Assembly (NCBI GenBank): GCA_024653405.1
Contig: JANLGB010000032.1
Coordinates: 1 to 14,919 of the forward strand
Reading direction: 5' to 3'
Source of the DNA: Candidatus Saccharicenans sp.
GTDB taxonomy: Bacteria > Acidobacteriota > Aminicenantia > Aminicenantales > Saccharicenantaceae
Length of the DNA stretch: 14,919 bases
Shown here piece after piece: positions 7,404 through 14,691 of this stretch. How positions within the stretch are numbered: position 1 is the stretch's first letter; every line of letters begins with the position of its first letter. The notes beneath the pieces were generated by a model, which saw only the letters and a list, made by a program, of their open reading frames with translations, ran no database searches and was not told where the DNA came from. The translations under genes and the position numbers were made by a program.

Positions 7404-9362
7404 TCAATCACCGACCCGGAGGCTGAGGCTCCTGGCCGCCCTGTCCCCAGTCTTTTTTTCGATAACATGGAAATAAAGGTGGTAAAGTCCCGGCTCCAGA
7501 GGCGGGGTTTTGATCCGGGCCAGGCAGGTCATCTGTCCGCCTTCATGACGGCCTGAAAGTGGAATCAGTTCCGAGGGGATAGTTTCGGCCCGACCCTCTC
7601 TAGATTGAATCAGAACGCTCTTGAACTCCAGCTCCGGGCTTTCGACCGCGGTCGAAGCACAGATCAATACGGCATAAAATTCATCGGTGCCAGCTTTAAG
7701 CCTGGGGCTGACCAGGGTATATCTATTCCAACCCGGCGGGAAGAAAAGGGGACTATTATCATGTTCGGAAATAGGCCCGGCTGTCAGTAGGGCGGGCAGG
7801 CCCAGGGTCAGTTTTTCTGGTTGCTCGCCACCCAGGGCCAGGTCGGTGGAGCCGACAGCCGATTGCCCGGTATCCAGGTTTCTCATCACCACCCGGCCGC
7901 GGTATTCTCCTGCCGGCAGCTCAAAAGGCGGGGAAAAGTATACAGCCCCGGCTTCAGTTTCCGGCAGCGAGCTTAGCTTGATTTTCCTGCGTTCCAGGGC
8001 GGCCAGGCGATCCTCTTTGTCAAAAATCACAAACAGCAGCTCCAGCTTGTTTCCGGCGAGCTTGGTTATTTCCTGCCGGACCAGCCTGGCCCAGAGCATG
8101 AGGTTCTCCTTCCCTTTCTCGTAGAAGCTGAAGCTTCCGCTCTCCAGCGCCAGAGGCTCCTGCAGCAGCGGCTTTTCGCTCAGGCACAGGTCGACCAGGT
8201 GAAGTTGCTTTTCCAGGGCAGTCAGGTCTTTGAAGGGCTTGGGGTTGAAATAACCTTTCTGGGCATAAACCTTGGCTTTGGGCCGGTTGACCTTAACCTT
8301 GAGTTCATGATACTGACCATCCCACTGGGCATCGACATAATAACCGAGAACGTAATAGCAGCCGGTTATCTTCTGGACCTCTTCCAGCCCCCGGGTGTAG
8401 TTATGGATGTTGCCGAAATACTTGCCGCCCGAGTAGTCGGCAATCTTGCCCAGGGTCAGGATGCCGGTCAGCCTCAGGTCCTGGTTAATTCTGGCCACGC
8501 TGTCTTCGGTATCGAAAGCATAGACCACCAGGTTGGCGTGGCTGATGGCTTTCTGCATATCCTCAAGGTAATATTGAAGCTGGGTCTGGCCCCAGTCCTG
8601 CCTCCAGGTGCCCCCGGATCGGTCCTCGGTCTGAATACCATAGATGAGTGAATAAGGTATACCCGAAGAAAAAAGGATGAGGTGCTTGATACCTGGCAGG
8701 TAACCGAGAGCCTGGGCCAGCTTGGTCATCTCCCGGAGAAAGGTCAACGCCTGCACTCGGCTTTCTGAGGTCAGGAAGGCCCTTTTCATTTCTTCCGAAA
8801 CGTTGGGCAAATCCATGATGGGGTCTTTTTCCGGCTTGGACCAGATGCCAGCGCCTACCCCGCCTCGCTGGCTGACATCCAGGGGATTTTCTTCCGTTGC
8901 CTGCTGCCAGTATCTGGCCTCCAGGTTTTCCACGCTCCCCTGGTAGTCCTTGAGACCAATGGCCTCCACGAAGCGGCGCACTTTATTGTGATCCCGGGAC
9001 AGGTATTCGCGGACGGCCAGGCCGCCTTCAAGGGAATAGGTGATGATGCCGACCTCATCGTCGGCCTGGATGGTGTTATCCAGAAAATGCAGGGCGGCTT
9101 TCCGGGTGGCCCGTAATCCTTTCTGGTTGTTATAAACAAAATCAAAAAACAGGAAGAATTTCCTGCTGGCCGGTTCCGCCTCTCGGGATGAAACGGCCAG
9201 GGCTTTTTCGGTGTCCGGCGGGAGCAGAAAGGACTGCAAGTGTTTCTCAAACTCGGTCAGATTTTTTTTCTGGCCGTTATCATAGACTTCAAAATCCCCT
9301 TTTTCCAGGTCGGTCAGAGGCTGCCCCTTGCTGTCGGTGACGTAGACCTGGATTAATTTCAA
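7404..9362 (-). CDS. Secreted VWFA-related domain protein (coding body; true N-terminus lies upstream)
   Basis: The intact frame gives 652 aa from a TTG start. The N-terminal strand region 'VYVTDSKGQPLTDLEKGDFEVYDNG' matches the segment that precedes the VWA fold in Acidobacteria-type VWFA-related proteins. The VWA-like domain (~68-335) begins with FFLFFDFVYNN: the MIDAS DxSxS is degenerate (DFVYN), as is common in this family. It ends with the family hallmark 'CYYVLGYYVDAQWDGQYHEL' and KVYAQKGYF (~335-372). Residues ~380-652 form a beta-rich C-terminal region with no domain I recognise. The TTG lacks a ribosome site, and the frame upstream encodes a clear signal peptide ending SLILA-QEE, so this start is almost certainly wrong (see the 9363-9543 entry). 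The protein is probably exported; family members have no settled function. Confidence 0.85.
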   Translation of the reverse strand: MKLIQVYVTDSKGQPLTDLEKGDFEVYDNGQKKNLTEFEKHLQSFLLPPDTEKALAVSSREAEPASRKFFLFFDFVYNNQKGLRATRKAALHFLDNTIQADDEVGIITYSLEGGLAVREYLSRDHNKVRRFVEAIGLKDYQGSVENLEARYWQQATEENPLDVSQRGGVGAGIWSKPEKDPIMDLPNVSEEMKRAFLTSESRVQALTFLREMTKLAQALGYLPGIKHLILFSSGIPYSLIYGIQTEDRSGGTWRQDWGQTQLQYYLEDMQKAISHANLVVYAFDTEDSVARINQDLRLTGILTLGKIADYSGGKYFGNIHNYTRGLEEVQKITGCYYVLGYYVDAQWDGQYHELKVKVNRPKAKVYAQKGYFNPKPFKDLTALEKQLHLVDLCLSEKPLLQEPLALESGSFSFYEKGKENLMLWARLVRQEITKLAGNKLELLFVIFDKEDRLAALERRKIKLSSLPETEAGAVYFSPPFELPAGEYRGRVVMRNLDTGQSAVGSTDLALGGEQPEKLTLGLPALLTAGPISEHDNSPLFFPPGWNRYTLVSPRLKAGTDEFYAVLICASTAVESPELEFKSVLIQSREGRAETIPSELIPLSGRHEGGQMTCLARIKTPPLEPGLYHLYFHVIEKKTGDRAARSLSLRVGD

Positions 9363-9543
9363 GGTGACTGAAATTTCGTGCTGGGGTTTGAACTGGGGTG
9401 GTTCTTCCTGGGCCAGAATCAGGGAGGGGTAGGAAAAAGCAAATAAAATGGGAGGCGGCGCGCGACTCGTTCGAAAAAGCCATCGGAGAAAATCTACCTC
9501 TATTGGCAGCTTTCAGTATTGGTTTTCTTTTATAGGGCCTCAT
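9363..9543 (-). pseudogene. Frameshifted 5' end (signal peptide) of the VWFA-related gene
   Basis: The minus-strand frame of the VWFA-related gene stays open to a TGA at 9513-9515 and encodes a basic segment (RWLFRTSR), a hydrophobic core (PILFAFSYPSLILA) and a cleavage-like AQEE, but contains no ATG, GTG or TTG. A neighbouring frame has ATG at 9543 (GGAG 5 nt upstream) and ATG at 9483. Removing one T from the T4 at 9489-9492 or the T5 at 9474-9478 joins these starts to the signal peptide, giving about 712 or 692 aa in total. The simplest reading is a one-base insertion in a T-run, either real or a sequencing/assembly error. Initiation from a rarer codon is less likely. Confidence 0.6.
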
Positions 9544-9732
9544 GGTTGCTCCGACTGCCAGCCTGATAACCATCTATTATTTTAGTCCCTTTCTCTACTA
9601 ATTGCACCAGAAAGATAAGGGATAATTCTGCCTGGAACATTTGAGAGTTAGGATGCCTGAAGCCATCTGTCCGAGGGGGTCAAAAAAATCAGGAAATATG
9701 TAGGATGGCCCCTATTTATCTTATTGATTATC

Positions 9733-9741
9733 TGGTATAAT
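9733..9741 (+). promoter_or_regulatory. Extended -10 promoter for the sensor kinase gene
   Basis: TGGTATAAT fits the TGn-TATAAT extended -10 exactly. The -35 region 17 bp upstream (around 9713-9718, TATTTA) is poor, which an extended -10 can compensate for. A transcript would begin near 9748, giving a ~97-nt leader before the kinase ATG. A promoter for the divergent VWFA-related gene should lie in 9544-9660, but I see only weak candidates there. Confidence 0.5.
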
Positions 9742-9783
9742 TAGCTCCTTACGACAAAACCAGAGGGTGATGGATGATGAGGC

Positions 9784-9840
9784 GGTTGAAGGTGGCCCCG
9801 ACTCAGGCTGAAGCCTGCGGGGAAAAGCTGGTTGAGGTGG
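9784..9840 (+). promoter_or_regulatory. Structured 5' leader of the sensor kinase: hairpin flanked by repeated SD-like blocks
   Basis: CCCCG (9796-9800) pairs with CGGGG (9818-9822) and CAGGC (9804-9808) with GCCTG (9813-9817), with a TGAA loop and a 3-nt bulge (ACT): a 10-bp GC-rich stem ending 22 nt before the kinase ATG. It is flanked by GGTTGAAGGTGG (9784-9795) and GGTTGAGGTGG (9830-9840); the second contains the kinase ribosome site. Two small frames cross it. ATG 9770 gives 13 aa and ends in the hairpin loop; ATG 9774, 6 nt after AGAGGG, gives 46 aa and overlaps the kinase start, ending at 9914. No T-run follows the stem, so it is not a normal terminator. Translational control is possible. 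I do not match it to a known riboswitch class. Confidence 0.4.
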
Positions 9841-9844
9841 TAAC

Positions 9845-10615
9845 ATGCTTCAAACAAAGCCTTCTGATGGCGCCCCCGGTAAGAAGTTCTGGACCGCCGC
9901 TTTCATTTTTCTGACCATAATTCTACTGACCGGCGGATATTTCTTTCTCCGTCAGGAAATCAAGAACGTTCGTGGTGAAAAATCGGAAACCCTAATATCC
10001 ATCGCCCGGCTTAAAGAGGAAGGGATAAGGCAATGGCGCCAAGAAAGATTGAGTGATGCGGTCAATATCTCCCAGAGCCCTCTGTTTTCCAGTGCTCTGG
10101 GTGAGTGGCTTCAGAAGCTGGATAACCAGCAGCTGAAACAGGATATCATAAACAGACTGGAGCTAGCCCGCAGGGCCTACGGTTATGAAAACATCCTGGT
10201 CGTATATAGGGATTCCCGGGTAATGCTTTCCTTGAAAGAAGATATGGAAGCTCTGGATCCACAGATTATCCTGGCTCTAGAAAGAGCCCTGAACTGGCGC
10301 GAAACCGTTTTATCAGAACTCCAGAAGGATCCCTCGGGACTTATCTTTTTGAACAGCGTTTCCCCGATAATCTCCAAAGAGGGCTCGGTTCTGGGGGGTT
10401 TGATTTTAAGGATGGATGCCAATTTATTCTTGTATCCATTTCTTGAGTCCTGGCCCAGCCGCACCCAGACAGTCGAGACCATGCTGGTCAAACAGCAAGA
10501 TGAACGGGTAGTGTATCTCAGCGAGCTTCGTCACCGTCGCCAGTCCGCTCTCAGTGTTGGACCTGCCCTGACCACTGGCAGCGAGGCCTGGCTCAGGGCA
10601 GACCGGCGTTTTTGA
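9845..10615 (+). CDS. Sensor histidine kinase, N-terminal Cache-like sensor part (separated from its kinase by a frameshift)
   Basis: This frame gives 256 aa: a short cytoplasmic N-terminus, a transmembrane helix (~15-36, 'WTAAFIFLTIILLTGGYFFL'), then an extracytoplasmic sensor domain of the Cache/PAS-like type ('FSSALGEWLQKLD', 'ENILVVYRDSRVMLS', 'SPIISKEGSVLGGLILRMD'). It stops at TGA 10613-10615 with LRADRRF. Just before that stop, the +1 frame continues as GQTGVFEGDDYRGIKVLADI, the usual end of such sensor domains, and leads without a break into the second transmembrane helix and PAS-kinase region. One gene of ~1047 aa (9845-12989) with an extra base is therefore the best model, for example in GGG at 10596-10598. 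The start ATG follows GAGGTGG (9834-9840). Alone, this fragment could bind ligand but not signal. Confidence 0.8.
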   Translation: MLQTKPSDGAPGKKFWTAAFIFLTIILLTGGYFFLRQEIKNVRGEKSETLISIARLKEEGIRQWRQERLSDAVNISQSPLFSSALGEWLQKLDNQQLKQDIINRLELARRAYGYENILVVYRDSRVMLSLKEDMEALDPQIILALERALNWRETVLSELQKDPSGLIFLNSVSPIISKEGSVLGGLILRMDANLFLYPFLESWPSRTQTVETMLVKQQDERVVYLSELRHRRQSALSVGPALTTGSEAWLRADRRF

Positions 10616-10661
10616 GGGCGATGACTACCGGGGCATAAAGGTACTGGCCGACATTCGCCCG

Positions 10662-12989
10662 GTGCCGGAATCTTCCTGGTTCCTGGTTACCAAGATTGAT
10701 GCGGCTGAAATTCTGGCCGAAGCTCGTTATCGCAGCACCAAGACGACGGTCATCCTGGGGCTGCTGATAGTTATGGCCGGGGGTCTGGCCATCCTCGGTT
10801 TCCGTCGGCAAAAGCTCTTGTATTTCCGGTCACTTTTCCAGGCTGAGAAACGTCGACGGGAAACTCAAGAAGAATTTCGCACAATACTCTACAGCATCGG
10901 TGATGCAGTGATCACCACTGATAGAGAGGGAATGATTAAAGTTATGAACCCAATGGCAGAGAAAATAACCGGCTGGAAAGAAGAAGAGGCCGTGGGGAAA
11001 CCGTTGGGTGAAATCTTCTATATTATCAACGAGGCAACCAGGGCCAGGGTGCAGGATCCAGTCAGCCGTGTACTCCAGGAAGGCGTGATTATCGGACTGG
11101 CCAACAATACTCTCCTGGTGTCCCGCGAGGGGAAGGAGATTCCCATTGCTGACGCCGGCGCGCCCATTCGTGATGAACAGGGCAATATCAGCGGTGTGGT
11201 GCTGGTGTTCCGCGACCAGACCAGGGAGCGGGCTGACCGCCTGGCCCTGGAGGAAAGTGAGAAAAGATTCCGGGTGGTGGTGGAAAACTCCCATGCCGGA
11301 GTGCTGATTGTCAACCAGGATTACAGGTTTGAGTATGTCAACCAGAGGCTCTGTGAATTTCTGGGCCGGTCACAGGATGAAATCCTCGGACATGATTTCC
11401 GAGAATTTCTGGATGAAGAATCCAGGACCCTGGTGGCCGACCGTTATCTTCGCCGTCAGCGGGGCGAGGAAGTTCCTTCCAGGTACGAATTCAACGTAGT
11501 CAGGAAAGACGGGGAAAAAAGAAGAATCGAAATCAGTTCGGCCATCGTCAAGTGTCTTAAAGGCGGGGTAATAACCATGGCCCAGGTACTCGATATTACC
11601 GAGCAGAAACTGGCGGAACAAGCACTGCGGGCCAGCGAGGAGAAATACCGCATCCTATATGAGTTTGCCGGCGAAGCCATTTTCACTTACACCCTGGACC
11701 TGAAATTGCTGGACGTTAACAGGGCGGCTTGTGATTATGTCGGCCGGAGCCGGGAAGAGATGTTGGGGCGGGATGTTCTGGAATTGGGAATTCTCCATCC
11801 GGAAGATGTCCAGCGGGCGCTTGATAATCTGAAAAGCATCACCCAGGGCGGCCAGGAAATCACCATCGACAAGCTCCGCTTCCTGGGAAAAGACGGTTCT
11901 TATGCCACCTACCTGGTGACCTCTACTCCGGTTGTGGCCATTACCAACATTTGCCGCGATGTTACTCTTGAAGATAAGCTTCACGCCGAGCTGGAAGCTT
12001 CTGAGAAGAAATACCGTTTCCTGTTCAATGCTGGTAACGATGCCATCTTTGTTTACCGTTTAACCAAGGAGCGGCGTCTCGACCGATTCGTTGAAGCCAA
12101 CGAGCTGGCCTGCCGGCTGACCGGTTATACAAAAGAAGAATTGATGGAGTTGACTCCGGTTGACCTGGTAGTGCCCGAGGAAAGAGAGGCCGTCAATGAG
12201 TCCAACCTGGAGATAAGCCGAAAAAAACAGCGGGTCTTTGAGCGGACCCTCCTGGCCAAAGACGGCCGGCGCATTCCCTGCGAGATTTCCTCACATTTGT
12301 TCGAGATGAATGGCCAGCCGACCATCCTGGCCATTGCCCGCGATATAACCGAGCGAAAGAAAGCCGAGGAAAGCCTGCGAGCCGCCCTAAGGGAAAAGGA
12401 CGTCATGCTCAAGGAAATTCATCACCGGGTGAAGAATAACATGCAGGTCATGTCCAGCCTGTTGAGGCTGCAGGCAGCCCAGCTGACCGACAGGAAGGCC
12501 CGGGAAGCTTTCAGAAAAAGTCAGACCCGCATCCAATCAATGGCTATGATACACGAGAAGCTCTACCAGTCCGGCAACCTGGCCAGCGTGGATTTTGCCG
12601 ACTACGTGGATAAGCTGGTGACCCATCTTTTTGTGGTCTATGAAGTCAATCCGGGGCAGGTTAGTTTTATGAACGAGGTCGGCCAGGTTGGCCTGGATGT
12701 TAATCAGGCCATTCCCTGTGGGCTGATCGTCAACGAGCTGGTTTCCAATGCCCTGAAACATGCCTTCCGCGGGAGTAAAAAAGGGGAGCTGACGGTCAGG
12801 CTGTATGAAGACGGGGAGGGCCGCCATCATCTGGTGGTTAAGGACAATGGAACGCCCCTCTCAGAAAAGATTAACATCCATAAATCCAGGACCTTGGGTT
12901 TCCAGATCATAAACGACCTGACCGGCCAGCTGGATGGCACCTTAGAATACCGACGTAATGGCGGCAACGAATTTGAAATCACCTTCTAA
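10662..12989 (+). CDS. Multi-PAS sensor histidine kinase, C-terminal part (HisKA_2 / HATPase)
   Basis: From the GTG this is 775 aa, but the frame is open from ~10599 and the GTG has no ribosome site, so it is the downstream half of the gene starting at 9845. Order: end of the sensor domain (RPVPESSWFLVTKID), transmembrane helix (~28-46), linker helix, four PAS domains (~70-190, 202-320, 325-445, 450-565), a HisKA_2 dimerisation domain with the H-box KEIHHRVKNNMQ (His587/His588), and a HATPase domain with N-box NELVSNALKHA (Asn691 region). The G1 box reads DNGTP (728-732) where relatives have DNGxG: the second glycine is proline. The G2-like segment (TLGFQIIND) is present. No response regulator lies beside it; HisKA_2 kinases often signal to distant regulators. 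It stops 1 nt before the terminator palindrome. Confidence 0.87.
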   Translation: MPESSWFLVTKIDAAEILAEARYRSTKTTVILGLLIVMAGGLAILGFRRQKLLYFRSLFQAEKRRRETQEEFRTILYSIGDAVITTDREGMIKVMNPMAEKITGWKEEEAVGKPLGEIFYIINEATRARVQDPVSRVLQEGVIIGLANNTLLVSREGKEIPIADAGAPIRDEQGNISGVVLVFRDQTRERADRLALEESEKRFRVVVENSHAGVLIVNQDYRFEYVNQRLCEFLGRSQDEILGHDFREFLDEESRTLVADRYLRRQRGEEVPSRYEFNVVRKDGEKRRIEISSAIVKCLKGGVITMAQVLDITEQKLAEQALRASEEKYRILYEFAGEAIFTYTLDLKLLDVNRAACDYVGRSREEMLGRDVLELGILHPEDVQRALDNLKSITQGGQEITIDKLRFLGKDGSYATYLVTSTPVVAITNICRDVTLEDKLHAELEASEKKYRFLFNAGNDAIFVYRLTKERRLDRFVEANELACRLTGYTKEELMELTPVDLVVPEEREAVNESNLEISRKKQRVFERTLLAKDGRRIPCEISSHLFEMNGQPTILAIARDITERKKAEESLRAALREKDVMLKEIHHRVKNNMQVMSSLLRLQAAQLTDRKAREAFRKSQTRIQSMAMIHEKLYQSGNLASVDFADYVDKLVTHLFVVYEVNPGQVSFMNEVGQVGLDVNQAIPCGLIVNELVSNALKHAFRGSKKGELTVRLYEDGEGRHHLVVKDNGTPLSEKINIHKSRTLGFQIINDLTGQLDGTLEYRRNGGNEFEITF

Positions 12990-12990
12990 G

Positions 12991-13020
12991 AGGGGACACC
13001 TGTCAGGTGTCCCCTTTTTT
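12991..13020 (+). terminator. Perfect palindrome terminator (GGGGACAC family) after the kinase gene
   Basis: Twelve-base arms AGGGGACACCTG (12991-13002) and CAGGTGTCCCCT (13004-13015) flank one central base, and T6 (13015-13020) follows. It begins one base after the kinase TAA. As RNA it gives a ~10-bp GC-rich stem with a 5-nt loop, a textbook intrinsic terminator. Its arms carry the same GGGGACAC core as the inverted repeats at 4728 and 5211. Confidence 0.8.
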
Positions 13021-13037
13021 AGAGCTGCCTCTCGGGG

Positions 13038-13068
13038 AAAAATCCGGGGACACCCGTCAAGTGTCCCC
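13038..13068 (-). terminator. Palindrome terminator (GGGGACAC family) after the fumarase gene
   Basis: GGGGACAC (13046-13053) and GTGTCCCC (13061-13068) form an 8-bp stem. Read on the minus strand the next two pairs are T-G wobbles that only pair in minus-strand RNA, which fits a terminator for the fumarase. T5 (complement of 13038-13042) follows three bases after the stem. The last stem base is also the third base of the fumarase TAG stop codon. Confidence 0.65.
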
Positions 13069-14666
13069 TAGTAAAGTTTATGGCCGCGATTGTCGTAGAT
13101 GATGAAGGCCGGGAGGTTTTGGACGACGATTTTACGCACGGCTTCCATGCCCAGGTCTTCAAAGTCAATCACTTCTGAGGAGATGATGTATTCCCTGGCC
13201 ACCAGGGCGGCCGCCCCGCCGATGGTCCCGAGATAGAATCCGTTATAGCGGCGGCAGGCTTCAATCACCCTGTCGGACCGATTGCCCTTGGCCAGCATCA
13301 CCCGGGAAGCGCCGGACTTCATGAATTCTTCTACGTAACTGTCCATTCTCTGGGCAGTGGTCGGCCCGAAGCTGCCAGTCGGCCAGCTCCGGGGCGCTTT
13401 GGCAGGTCCGGCATAATAGACCGGGTGCTTCTTGAAATATTCCGGCAGGGGCTGCCCGCTGTCCAGCATTTTTTTAAGTCTGAGATGGGCCATATCCCGG
13501 GCCACGATCAGCGTTCCACTTAACCTGAGCCGCGTGCCCACCGGATAGCGTGACAGCTCTTCCGCCAGAGAGTCTACTGGCTCATCCAGGTTTATGGCCG
13601 GAGCTTCCTCCAGCTTCAGCCGGTCAATCTTTTTCAGGAAGCGGGCCGGGTTTCTGTCCATAGCTTCTACAAAAATTCCGTGGCGGTTGATCTTGGCTAT
13701 GAGGTTGCGGTCGGCATTGCAGCTGAGGCCGATCCCCACCGGCAGCGAACCCCCGTGCCGGGGCAACCTGATCACCCTGGCTTCCACGGCCAGGGCCACC
13801 CCACCGAACTGGGCCCCCAGGCCAGTTTCCCGGGCTATCTGCAGAACTTTCTTTTCCCATTCCAGGTCGCGGTAGCCGTGGGGCCGGCCGGTGGGCCTGG
13901 TGACCAGGTTGTCCAGGAAGCCGGCGCTGGCCAGCTTGACCGTCTTTGTGGTCATTTCCGGGGACAGGCCGCCGATAACCACAGCCAGCCGGTATGGCGG
14001 GCAGGCGGCCACGCCGATGGCCCTGATCTTCTCGCGCAGGAAATCCAGCAGGGTTGTCTCGTCCCGGAGCAGCGACTTGTTTTCCTGGTAAAGCGCCGTT
14101 TTGTTGGAAGAACCTCCTCCCTTGGCCACGAAGTAAAAGCGGTATTCGCTTCCGGGTGTACTGAAAATTTCAATCTGGGCCGGTAAGTTATTACCGGTGT
14201 TTTTTTCTTCTAGGATGGACAGCGGGGCGTTCTGTGAAGCCCTGAGGTTGAAGGTGGTGTAAGCCTCGAAAACACCCCGGCTCAGGTACCTGGCGTCATC
14301 CACTCCCGTCAGAACCCTTTCTCCTTTATAACCTATAATATTGGCGGTTCCGGTATCCTGGCATAGGGGCAGAAGTCCTTCGGCTGAAATGACAGCATTC
14401 CTCAAGAGTGCCGCTGCTACGAACCGGTCGTTGTCCGAGGCTTCCGGGTCATCCAGGATAGAAGCCAGGTTTTCCAGGTGGGAGGTCCTGAAGTAAAAAT
14501 TCACCAGGAAAAAGGCCTGCCTGGCCAGAAGGCGCAGGGCTTCCGCCTGGACTTCCAGGAATTTTCTGCCACGGAACTTAATTTCTTGGACGTAATTTGA
14601 TGTCAGTTTTACATACCGGGTTTGGTCCCGCTCCTGCTTGAAGAGTGGAGTATATTCAAACTTCAT
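13068..14666 (-). CDS. fumA: Class I fumarate hydratase, [4Fe-4S], single-chain
   Basis: A 532-aa enzyme, close to the ~548 aa of E. coli FumA, that interconverts fumarate and malate in the TCA cycle or its reductive branch. The N-terminal (alpha-type) half has PLCQDTGTA with Cys102, AACPPYRL with Cys222 and GLSCNADRN with Cys316, the three expected ligands of the oxygen-sensitive cluster. The C-terminal (beta-type) half has FGPTTAQRMDSYV (~433-445), where the usual GPTTAGR glycine is Gln, then LAKGNRS (Lys460) and the GTIGGAAAL loop. Both halves are in one chain, unlike the two-subunit enzymes of many anaerobes. The start ATG follows AGGA with 7-nt spacing. Only 25 bp separate it from the gene upstream on the same strand, so co-transcription is likely. 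Its stop overlaps the terminator palindrome. Confidence 0.94.
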   Translation of the reverse strand: MKFEYTPLFKQERDQTRYVKLTSNYVQEIKFRGRKFLEVQAEALRLLARQAFFLVNFYFRTSHLENLASILDDPEASDNDRFVAAALLRNAVISAEGLLPLCQDTGTANIIGYKGERVLTGVDDARYLSRGVFEAYTTFNLRASQNAPLSILEEKNTGNNLPAQIEIFSTPGSEYRFYFVAKGGGSSNKTALYQENKSLLRDETTLLDFLREKIRAIGVAACPPYRLAVVIGGLSPEMTTKTVKLASAGFLDNLVTRPTGRPHGYRDLEWEKKVLQIARETGLGAQFGGVALAVEARVIRLPRHGGSLPVGIGLSCNADRNLIAKINRHGIFVEAMDRNPARFLKKIDRLKLEEAPAINLDEPVDSLAEELSRYPVGTRLRLSGTLIVARDMAHLRLKKMLDSGQPLPEYFKKHPVYYAGPAKAPRSWPTGSFGPTTAQRMDSYVEEFMKSGASRVMLAKGNRSDRVIEACRRYNGFYLGTIGGAAALVAREYIISSEVIDFEDLGMEAVRKIVVQNLPAFIIYDNRGHKLY

Positions 14667-14691
14667 GTCAGGTCCTTTCTTCGGGACAGTT

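Noticed and set aside
7229..7468. 79-aa minus-strand frame after the VWFA-related gene
   Set aside because: Its first part overlaps the VWFA-related C-terminus in another frame and the remainder has no ribosome site or motif.
9289..9573. 94-aa minus-strand frame at the 5' end of the VWFA-related gene
   Set aside because: It is not a separate gene. Its start region is best explained as the out-of-frame 5' end of the VWFA-related gene, and the rest is a shadow frame.
9770..9822. Fluoride or cyclic-di-GMP riboswitch in the kinase leader
   Set aside because: GGTGATGG looks fluoride-motif-like at first, but the pseudoknot partner and conserved 3' segment are missing, and the order of elements does not fit a c-di-GMP aptamer.
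13046..13068. CRISPR repeat or array at the GGGGACAC palindromes
   Set aside because: Only two imperfect copies occur, with no regular spacers and no cas genes. Position and T-runs fit terminators or REP-like elements.
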